From Burkholderiales bacterium (GTDB lineage: Bacteria > Pseudomonadota > Gammaproteobacteria > Burkholderiales > Burkholderiaceae_B): a stretch of DNA of 6,589 nt. This document shows, piece by piece, positions 1-4,791 of the stretch; within the stretch, counting starts at the first letter, position 1, and every line of letters begins with the position of its first letter. The position numbers and the translations under genes were made by a program. Under the pieces are notes generated by a model. That model was not told the DNA's origin. It did not search any database and saw nothing but the letters and a program-made list of their open reading frames with translations. The stretch lies in the NCBI GenBank assembly GCA_005788065.1, contig SXZD01000172.1:1-6589 (forward strand), given 5' to 3'.

Positions 1-519
1 CGCACCTTCATCATGCCGGGGCAGTCCACCCGCCGCAAAAGCGTGCGCCAGAAGCTCAACCCCATCGGTGTCGAGTTCAAGGGCAAGAGCGTGCTCATCG
101 TGGACGACTCCATCGTCCGTGGCACTACCAGTCGCGAAATCGTACAGATGGCGCGCGAATCAGGTGCCCGTCGTGTCGTGTTTGCATCGGCCGCGCCGCC
201 CGTGCGTTTTCCGAATGTTTACGGTATCGATATGCCCACCCGCAGTGAGCTGATCGCAAGCGGCCGCAGTGACGAGCAGATTGCAGCGGAAATCGGATGC
301 GACGCGCTGGTGTACCAGGACATTGCCGACATGAAGCGCGCCGTTACAGAGGTCAATCCAGCTCTCAGGCAGTTCGATGCGTCCTGTTTCGATGGCCACT
401 ATGTGACTGGCGACATCAATGCGGAGTATCTGGACCGAGTTGAATGGTCGCGCGAACATCCGGAGTCGATCGTCGGAGGGGGCACGCAACTGAATTTGGG
501 TTATTCCTCGAATCAGTGA
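1..519 (+). CDS. purF: Amidophosphoribosyltransferase (PurF), C-terminal part, 5' end outside window
   Basis: PurF catalyses the first committed step of purine synthesis: PRPP plus glutamine gives 5-phosphoribosylamine. It is cytosolic. The frame is open from base 1 and the first residues (RTFIMPGQSTRRKSVRQKLN) already match the family, so this is the 3' end of a longer gene. About 172 codons are visible of roughly 500 usual for the family. The PRPP-binding loop VLIVDDSIVRGTTS is intact at nt 91-132. The downstream blocks FASAAPPVRFPNVYGIDMPT, 'YQDI' and FDGHYVTGD follow in the order seen in E. coli PurF. The N-terminal glutaminase domain with its catalytic Cys lies outside the window. The ATG at 13 is an internal Met, not a start. 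No terminator is obvious in the 75 nt before lysC. Identification is secure. Confidence 0.97.
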   Translation, partial: RTFIMPGQSTRRKSVRQKLNPIGVEFKGKSVLIVDDSIVRGTTSREIVQMARESGARRVVFASAAPPVRFPNVYGIDMPTRSELIASGRSDEQIAAEIGCDALVYQDIADMKRAVTEVNPALRQFDASCFDGHYVTGDINAEYLDRVEWSREHPESIVGGGTQLNLGYSSNQ

Positions 520-594
520 ATGCCATGTCAGCCACCTGAAGGTTTCAAGCGTTAGCTTTCAACACACAACACAACAACGGTAAACGGAAACACC

Positions 595-1848
595 ATGTCA
601 CTGATCGTTCACAAATACGGCGGCACGTCCATGGGCTCAACCGAGCGCATCAAGAACGTGGCCCGTCGTGTGGCCAAATGGCATGCGGCAGGCCACCAGA
701 TGGTGGTCGTGCCCTCAGCCATGTCCGGCGAGACCAATCGCCTGATCGCACTGGCCAAAGAAATCCAGGAACAGCCCGACCCGCGCGAACTCGACGCCAT
801 CGCCAGCACCGGCGAACAGGTTTCGGTTGGCCTGCTGGCCATGGCCCTGAAAAGCCTTGGCGTTGATGCTGTCAGCTATGCTGGCTGGCAGGTGCCCATC
901 CGCACCGACAGCGCGTTTACCAAGGCACGGATCGAGTCTATCGACGATGCCCGCGTGCGCGCTGATCTGGCTGCCGGCAAGGTTGTCATCATCACCGGTT
1001 TCCAGGGCATAGACCCGCACGGTAACGTCACCACGCTGGGTCGTGGTGGGTCCGACACCTCCGCTGTTGCGGTGGCCGCCGCCATGAAAGCGGCTGAGTG
1101 CCTCATCTACACTGACGTGGATGGTGTCTACACCACAGACCCGCGCATTGTGGAAGATGCCCGCCGTCTGAAGGTTGTATCGTTTGAAGAAATGCTGGAA
1201 ATGGCCTCACTGGGGTCCAAAGTGCTGCAGATCCGCTCGGTTGAGTTCGCAGGTAAATACCGCGTGCCCACCCGCGTGTTGTCCAGCCTGACAGACCCCC
1301 TGATGTCGCTCGAGGAAGAAATGGTCTCGGGCACCCTGATCACTTTCGAGGAAGCAGAAAACATGGAACAAGCCGTCGTCTCCGGAATTGCCTTCAACCG
1401 CGATGAAGCCAAAGTCACCGTGCGTGGCGTGCCCGACCGTCCCGGTATTGCCTACAGCATTCTGGGCAAAATCGCAGATGCCAACATTGATGTGGACATG
1501 ATCATCCAGAACCAGGGTTCGGATGGCACCACCGACTTTTCTTTCACGGTTCACCGCAACGAACTGGCCAAGACGCTGGACGTTCTGAACACTCAGGTCA
1601 AGCCTGCTGTGGGTGCGCGCGAAGTCATTGGCGATGCCAAGGTGTGCAAGGTCTCCATCGTCGGTATCGGCATGCGTTCGCATGTGGGTATTGCCAGCCT
1701 GATGTTCAAGACGCTGTCGGAAGAGGGCATCAACATCCAGATGATTTCCACCTCCGAAATCAAGGTGTCGGTGATTCTGGAAGACAAGTACATGGAACTG
1801 GCCGTGCGGGCTCTGCACCGTGCATTTGGACTGGAGAAGGCGGCCTAA
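595..1848 (+). CDS. lysC: Aspartate kinase (aspartokinase), monofunctional, ACT-regulated
   Basis: LysC phosphorylates aspartate to 4-aspartyl phosphate, entering the Lys/Thr/Met (and diaminopimelate) pathway. The 417 aa length is typical of the monofunctional class. The kinase domain (about residues 1-245) has KYGGTSMGS at 7-15, STGEQVS at 71-77, the GRGGSDT block at 149-155 and TDVDGVYTTDPR at 173-184. Two ACT domains follow, at about 262-335 (VRGVPDRPG, IDVDMIIQN) and 352-415 (VSIVGIGMRSHVGIA, INIQMISTSEIKVSV). These are the usual sites for feedback by lysine and/or threonine. There is no homoserine dehydrogenase fusion. The ATG at 595 has only a weak upstream SD (cgga, 585-588), but the motif spacing fixes this start. 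An in-frame ATG at residue 257 could make a separate regulatory subunit (see findings). Confidence 0.97.
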   Translation: MSLIVHKYGGTSMGSTERIKNVARRVAKWHAAGHQMVVVPSAMSGETNRLIALAKEIQEQPDPRELDAIASTGEQVSVGLLAMALKSLGVDAVSYAGWQVPIRTDSAFTKARIESIDDARVRADLAAGKVVIITGFQGIDPHGNVTTLGRGGSDTSAVAVAAAMKAAECLIYTDVDGVYTTDPRIVEDARRLKVVSFEEMLEMASLGSKVLQIRSVEFAGKYRVPTRVLSSLTDPLMSLEEEMVSGTLITFEEAENMEQAVVSGIAFNRDEAKVTVRGVPDRPGIAYSILGKIADANIDVDMIIQNQGSDGTTDFSFTVHRNELAKTLDVLNTQVKPAVGAREVIGDAKVCKVSIVGIGMRSHVGIASLMFKTLSEEGINIQMISTSEIKVSVILEDKYMELAVRALHRAFGLEKAA

Positions 1849-1872
1849 GGCAGCTAAGGGCAGCTTAAGGCG
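1845..1872 (+). repeat. Three imperfect 9-10 nt tandem units overlapping the lysC stop
   Basis: The units are ctaaggcag (1845-1853), ctaagggcag (1854-1863) and cttaaggcg (1864-1872). The lysC TAA stop lies in the first unit. The last unit runs into an 8-bp palindrome, aggcgcct (1868-1875). It looks like short slippage-type duplication at the end of the gene. No function is evident, and it is not followed by a T tract. Confidence 0.5.
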
Positions 1873-1986
1873 CCTGAGTCAGCAACGGGTGGGCAGGGTC
1901 TCTTGAACCTCCCGCTACTAGCTTCTCTTGGCAAGGGCTGCAGGGTGACAACTGCGGTCCTGTTTTGCTTTTATGGGAGCTGAGTC

Positions 1987-2352
1987 ATGTTTGCTTCCTT
2001 CACTGCTCCCGGTTCTCACGGGCTGCAGTTTGTCCTGCTGCTGTGCGCATCCAACGTTTTCATGACGTTCGCCTGGTACGCTCATCTCAAAAATCTGTCT
2101 GACAAACCCTGGTGGATCGCAGCGCTGATCAGTTGGGGCATTGCCCTGTTTGAGTACATGCTACAGGTGCCCGGCAACCGTATCGGCTTTCAGGTGTTTT
2201 CATTGGCGCAACTCAAAATCGCGCAAGAAGTGATCACGCTGGCGGTGTTCATACCGTTTGCCGTGTTCTACATGGGGCAGCCGCTGAAGCTCGATTATCT
2301 GTGGGCTGCACTGTGCTTGGTGGGGGCGGTGTACTTTATGTTCAGGGGGTAG
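1987..2352 (+). CDS. DMT-superfamily / DUF486 small integral membrane protein
   Basis: This is a 121-aa hydrophobic protein of the DUF486 (DMT_6) family. Members are short, four-helix relatives of the drug/metabolite transporter superfamily and their substrate is unknown. Four membrane segments are visible at about residues 13-32, 42-60, 80-96 and 103-119. The family-like block CASNVFMTFAWYAHLK lies at 20-35 and the conserved EYMLQVPGNRIG block at 56-67. The segment FSLAQLKIAQEVITL links helices 2 and 3. The ATG at 1987 has an SD gggag (1975-1979) 7 nt upstream, which fixes the start. The gene stands alone: 138 nt from lysC upstream and convergent with higA downstream. Family assignment is strong; function is unknown and transport itself is inferred from the superfamily. 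Confidence 0.88.
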   Translation: MFASFTAPGSHGLQFVLLLCASNVFMTFAWYAHLKNLSDKPWWIAALISWGIALFEYMLQVPGNRIGFQVFSLAQLKIAQEVITLAVFIPFAVFYMGQPLKLDYLWAALCLVGAVYFMFRG

Positions 2353-2418
2353 GGGGTGTCGGGTTGGGCGTTAGCAGTAGTGTTAAGGACCTTACAAAAA
2401 GGTGGCCGGTGACACCCC
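2353..2418. repeat. 8-bp inverted repeat between convergent DUF486 gene and higA
   Basis: ggggtgtc (2353-2360) and gacacccc (2411-2418) are exact reverse complements separated by 50 nt. The left arm starts directly after the DUF486 stop codon and the right arm lies in the last codons of higA. It may help end transcription from both sides, but the long loop and lack of a T run make it weak as a terminator. Confidence 0.3.
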
Positions 2419-2805
2419 GAAGCGTTCGCTGAGTGCTTTGATCTGCCGCACATTCAGTTCACGCTTGCCCGTCAGTATTTCTGAGACGACGCCTTGGCTA
2501 CCAACTTCCGGCAAGTCGCCCTGTTTCAAATCGTGCTGCTCCATTAAAAACTTTAGCGCCTGCAAACCTGTTGTAGGTGGCAGGGTGGCGTGCACAGCGT
2601 CGTAGTGTTCAATCAGGTCACCAATGATGTCCACCAGTCCCATGGCAGGGTGCGATTCGTCACCCTGTGTTTCCTCTAGCAACAATTCCAGCATTGCAAC
2701 CATGTGGGTGTAGTGACGGTCGTCGCGAATTGGTCCGATGTCGGTTGCTGAGTTGAATTTTTGCCAAGCAGGAAGAAGGCGTTTTAAATGGAGTGGTGCG
2801 TTCAT
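2392..2805 (-). CDS. higA: HigA-type antitoxin, HTH (Cro/C1-like) regulator
   Basis: This is the antitoxin of a HigBA type II toxin-antitoxin pair. It is expected to bind and neutralise HigB and to repress the operon through its C-terminal helix-turn-helix. From the 2805 start it has 137 aa, close to E. coli HigA (YgjM, 138 aa). Shared blocks include an N-terminal 'RHYTHMVAMLELLL' region resembling 'QYTQALELVDHLL'. The C-terminal HTH (last about 55 residues) contains LPEVGSQGVVSEILTGKREL and RFGVSPATFL. I chose the ATG at 2805 because it forms an ATGA overlap with the higB stop, has a purine-rich stretch at proper distance, and matches family length. An ATG at 2814 would add three residues, but its SD (aagga, 2817-2821) would be only 2 nt away. 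It is co-transcribed with higB and convergent with the DUF486 gene. Confidence 0.9.
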   Translation of the reverse strand: MNAPLHLKRLLPAWQKFNSATDIGPIRDDRHYTHMVAMLELLLEETQGDESHPAMGLVDIIGDLIEHYDAVHATLPPTTGLQALKFLMEQHDLKQGDLPEVGSQGVVSEILTGKRELNVRQIKALSERFGVSPATFL

Positions 2806-3089
2806 TTTTTCCATAATCCTTTGTCATACTCCCCGTGATCCATAACGGCTTTGACATACACGATCTGCTTCTCGAAGCGAATGTAGGTAACGAGCCGATA
2901 TTTGTTGCCGCCGATATTGAAAACAAACAGTTCGCTGACCTTATCCACACTATTGAATGCAGATTTGAGCTCAGCCCAGTTTTCAAAATCATTTTTTTCG
3001 ATGACCCGCCGCCAACCCTGAAGTGGCATCTCAGCAGATGGGTGCAACTCCGCGAAACGTTTCAGCGCACTATTGCTGATGACTCTCAT
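2802..3089 (-). CDS. higB: HigB-type mRNA interferase toxin
   Basis: This 95-aa toxin is of the E. coli HigB/YgjN type (HigB_toxin family, RelE-like fold). By family knowledge it cleaves mRNA at the ribosome. It aligns over its whole length with the E. coli protein. The start MRVISNSALKRFAELHP parallels MHLITQKALKDAAEKYP. The central strand FVFNIGGNKYRLV (55-67) holds the conserved GGN and R65. The C-terminal VMDHGEYDKG (82-91) carries the likely functional residues H85, E87, Y88 and D89. No truncation or missing key residue is seen, so it could be active. The order toxin first, antitoxin second is typical of hig loci. Its start lies 5 nt from a perfect palindrome that also covers the only SD-like GAG. 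GC content here (about 45-47%) is lower than in the flanking genes, consistent with horizontal acquisition. Confidence 0.92.
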   Translation of the reverse strand: MRVISNSALKRFAELHPSAEMPLQGWRRVIEKNDFENWAELKSAFNSVDKVSELFVFNIGGNKYRLVTYIRFEKQIVYVKAVMDHGEYDKGLWKK

Positions 3090-3311
3090 GACAATATCTC
3101 ATTTTGAGATAAATGGCAATTGAATTCGCATGTTAGTGCCTCTGGATGGAATACCGATTTCATCGACCAGATCTTGGAAGTCAGAAACGCCGCAGTCTGC
3201 CGTTTTCCGGGCAGACACGCAAAACCTAGCTCAAGCGGTATCACTTGACTCGTTGATCGTCTACGTCAACGGGTAATTCGCTTGGTTTGCCAAGATTGAA
3301 TACCTATAGGC
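3090..3311. other. 222-nt gap between orphan MazE-like gene and higB; no recognisable gene
   Basis: This is where the toxin partner of the upstream MazE-like antitoxin would be expected, but none of the three - strand frames shows a MazF/PemK signature. Short open stretches exist: - strand GTG 3244 to stop 3086 (52 codons, stop overlapping the higB ATG as ATGA), - strand GTG 3218 to stop 3099 (39 codons), and + strand ATG 3130 to stop 3276 (48 codons). None has a convincing SD or a family I recognise. Small inverted repeats lie at 3195-3201/3210-3216 (gtctgcc/ggcagac), 3251-3256/3266-3271 (cgttga/tcaacg) and 3281-3285/3290-3294 (cttgg/ccaag). The gap could be a decayed toxin gene, a junction scar, or regulatory DNA for higBA. 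Confidence 0.5.
3095..3111. promoter_or_regulatory. Candidate HigA operator: perfect 7-3-7 palindrome upstream of higB
   Basis: The sequence is tatctca-ttt-tgagata, an exact inverted repeat. It ends 5 nt before the higB start codon on the - strand and covers the only SD-like GAG. Type II antitoxins with an HTH usually bind such palindromes to repress their own operon. The position would also let it block ribosome loading if it folded in RNA. HigA binding is inferred. Confidence 0.6.
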
Positions 3312-3521
3312 TCATTCCCAGCCCTTTATGCACGAGGCAGCCTGTTCGGTGAAAGCCAGCGCTTCTTTTTCGGCCGGGTCTGATGCAATGCTGATGCACT
3401 GTTGGCGCACCTGCTCTCTGAACTCAGGCGAGCGGGTATCCGGAACCCAGAGTCGGATCGAACGCAGCCCGTCGGTGCGTATTTGTTTCTCGCGGGTAGG
3501 TGAATTTTTGTGTGAGTGCAT
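3312..3521 (-). CDS. MazE-like antitoxin (DUF3018 family), apparently without a toxin gene
   Basis: This 69-aa protein resembles the DUF3018/'antitoxin MazE family' group. Its members normally precede a PemK/MazF endoribonuclease gene. The diagnostic core is 'GLRSIRLWVPDTRSPEF' (residues 18-34), where family members typically read GLRPVQIWVPDTR followed by P.F. A charged helix follows (REQVRQQC, 35-42), then an acidic/Ala tail ending in 'IKGWE', like the usual '..GW' end. The start at 3521 is supported by an SD aagga (- strand, 3533-3529) 7 nt upstream. It lies 46 nt downstream of the dehydrogenase stop on the same strand. No toxin follows it, which is unusual, so it may be a relic, may act on a toxin elsewhere, or may be a simple DNA-binding protein. 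Family assignment is fairly sure; the role here is not. Confidence 0.78.
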   Translation of the reverse strand: MHSHKNSPTREKQIRTDGLRSIRLWVPDTRSPEFREQVRQQCISIASDPAEKEALAFTEQAASCIKGWE

Positions 3522-3567
3522 GTTGTGGTCCTTGTGATGAGCGCTTGTTTTGACCGATTGATTTAAC

Positions 3568-4539
3568 CTATTCCCCCACCACCCTCGGCAGCGGCTCGCC
3601 CTTCAACCACGCGCTCAGGCACTCATGCACATCGCTGGCAAAGCGCTGAAACACATCGCGCGCCACAAAGCCCAGATGCGGTGTCAGCAGTATGTTGGGC
3701 GCATTTCGCAGCGGGTCATTGGCGGGTAAAGGCTCTTCGTCAAACACGTCCAGCGCAGCCGCGCCCGGGCGGCCGGCATACAGGGCAGAAATCAGATCAG
3801 GTGTTTTGACCAGCACCGACCTGGATGTATTGACCAGCACCGAGTCTGGCCGCATCAATCGCAGCTTGGCGGCATCCAGCAGACCCTTGGTGGCAGCCGA
3901 GGGCACGATGTGCAGCGACACCACGGCCGACGTTGCCAGCAGTTCTTCCAACGGTACAAACGCAGCGCCATGTTCGGCAGCGCGCTCGGCTGTCATGTTG
4001 GGGCTCCACGTCACGATATCCATGCCGAACGCCCGCGCAAATGCGGCAACGCGCTTGCCGATTTCACCCAGGCCAATCAGCCCGATGCGTTGTCCGCGCA
4101 ACACCGGTAGCAGTGACTGGCTGTTGCGCCAATGCCCGGCCCGCAACATGCTGGTTTGACCCACCAACTGCTTTTGCGCAGCCAGTATGAGCGCCCAGGT
4201 GAGCTCGGCGGTGGCATCCTTGCTCGGCCCCCATTCCGTGTGGCAGACCTTGATGCCGCGTGCTTTGAGCGCCTTCATGTCCAGTGCTGCGTTGCGCGTG
4301 CCGGTAAATACCACCAGTTCCAGATTGATCATCAGGTCCAGCAGTTCGGAATTCAGCGGCGTGCGGTCGCGTGCCAACACCAGTGCGTTGGCGCGGCCTA
4401 CTGCTTCATGCAGCTCCGAGCCGCGCAGGCGGGATGTATTGACAGAGATCTGAGCGTGCTGGGCTATGTCTTCATAGTTGGCCAGCCGCGTCATGGCGTG
4501 CTCATAGTCGTCCAAAAAAACGATGCGTTTGACAGTCAT
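3568..4539 (-). CDS. D-2-hydroxyacid dehydrogenase family protein, NAD(P)-dependent
   Basis: This 323-aa cytosolic oxidoreductase interconverts 2-oxoacids and D-2-hydroxyacids; its own substrate is unknown. Domain order is standard: a split catalytic domain (about 1-100 and the C-terminal 290-323) around a Rossmann domain. The dinucleotide motif is GLGEIG at 156-161. The catalytic triad of the family is present: R240 in NTSRS, E269 in DVFDEEPL and H288 in LTPHLG. At the cofactor-selecting position, 18 residues after the last motif Gly, there is Ser179 (TWSPN) instead of the Asp usual in NAD enzymes. The start at 4539 (MTVKRIVFLDDYE) is chosen because the protein fold begins there and gga lies 6 nt upstream. 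The longer frame to 4653 adds an unlikely 38-residue extension. It is divergent from the Bug receptor gene, suggesting shared control and a common pathway. Confidence 0.93.
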   Translation of the reverse strand: MTVKRIVFLDDYEHAMTRLANYEDIAQHAQISVNTSRLRGSELHEAVGRANALVLARDRTPLNSELLDLMINLELVVFTGTRNAALDMKALKARGIKVCHTEWGPSKDATAELTWALILAAQKQLVGQTSMLRAGHWRNSQSLLPVLRGQRIGLIGLGEIGKRVAAFARAFGMDIVTWSPNMTAERAAEHGAAFVPLEELLATSAVVSLHIVPSAATKGLLDAAKLRLMRPDSVLVNTSRSVLVKTPDLISALYAGRPGAAALDVFDEEPLPANDPLRNAPNILLTPHLGFVARDVFQRFASDVHECLSAWLKGEPLPRVVGE

Positions 4540-4565
4540 GTGGGTTCCGCTTGCGTAGAGCGCGT

Positions 4566-4571
4566 ATCTTA
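4566..4571 (-). promoter_or_regulatory. Candidate -10 element for the dehydrogenase gene
   Basis: TAAGAT on the - strand lies 26 nt before the 4539 start codon (4 of 6 matches to TATAAT). No good -35 is seen at 16-18 nt, so it is weak or activator-dependent. A short leader containing the SD would result. Confidence 0.22.
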
Positions 4572-4643
4572 GCCCGACAGTGTGACGCAAAGCGGCAGAC
4601 GCGAACAGATGCGGGTTTTCACGGATAGTTAAAGCCGCTTGTG

Positions 4644-4667
4644 CCCTGTGCAAGCGCAGGGTGTTTT
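4644..4667 (+). terminator. Terminator-like hairpin inside the divergent region
   Basis: ccctgtg (4644-4650) can pair with cgcaggg (4655-4661) around a caag loop, using one G-T pair, and is followed by tgttttgtt. In + orientation it looks like a Rho-independent terminator, yet no + strand gene lies just upstream. It could shield the receptor promoter from antisense or spurious transcription, or act as an attenuator if the receptor's promoter lies farther upstream. Confidence 0.35.
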
Positions 4668-4682
4668 GTTAGTCTGCTTCAG

Positions 4683-4713
4683 GGTGCTGGTGGGGTCGGT
4701 AATCCGTAGCACC
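4683..4713. promoter_or_regulatory. Dyad ggtgct-N19-agcacc with nested hairpin upstream of the Bug gene; possible operator
   Basis: The outer arms ggtgct (4683-4688) and agcacc (4708-4713) are exact inverted repeats. Inside them cgg-taat-ccg (4697-4706) forms a second dyad. The block ends one base before the TATAAA at 4715 and so covers the place of a -35 element. This fits a regulator-binding site in a divergent promoter region; which protein binds is unknown, and no regulator gene is in the window. Confidence 0.35.
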
Positions 4714-4714
4714 G

Positions 4715-4720
4715 TATAAA
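4715..4720 (+). promoter_or_regulatory. Candidate -10 element for the Bug receptor gene
   Basis: TATAAA (5 of 6 to the consensus) lies 71 nt before the GTG start. The -35 region at the right distance is G-rich (around 4692-4698) and does not match TTGACA. Activator dependence is therefore plausible. Confidence 0.3.
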
Positions 4721-4777
4721 CAAAAGGCAAAAACACCACCATCGGCATGCAAATCAAACACCCAAAAATCACACACC

Positions 4778-4785
4778 AAAGGGGA
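4778..4785 (+). promoter_or_regulatory. Shine-Dalgarno sequence that sets a GTG start for the Bug gene
   Basis: aaagggga lies 6 nt before GTG 4792. The ATG at 4747, which starts a longer open frame, has no such site. The GTG also places the signal peptide at the very N terminus. Confidence 0.75.
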
Positions 4786-4791
4786 TGTACC

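Noticed and set aside
1207..1818. 203-aa open frame on the - strand
   Set aside because: It is a shadow of lysC, with a His/Asp/Gly-rich sequence typical of antisense frames.
1945..1974. Promoter GTGACA-N18-TTTTAT before the DUF486 gene
   Set aside because: The transcript would begin after the Shine-Dalgarno sequence, leaving no ribosome site.
1849..1986. tRNA gene after lysC, as seen in some relatives
   Set aside because: There is no acceptor stem, GTTCRA arm or cloverleaf.
3091..3121. sigma70-like promoter for higB: TTGCCA (3116-3121), 17-nt spacer, TATTGT (3091-3096), - strand
   Set aside because: The match is good, but the transcript would start inside or after the higB ATG, so it could not serve the family-consistent start.
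3328..3537. 69-aa + strand frame opposite the MazE-like gene
   Set aside because: It is the antisense shadow; the - strand product has a family match and an SD.
4540..4653. N-terminal 38-residue extension of the dehydrogenase
   Set aside because: It is basic and unlike the family, the fold begins at MTVKRIVFLDDYE, and the SD fits 4539.
4747..4791. ATG 4747 as start of the Bug gene
   Set aside because: There is no SD, and it would put 15 extra residues before the signal peptide; GTG 4792 has a strong SD.
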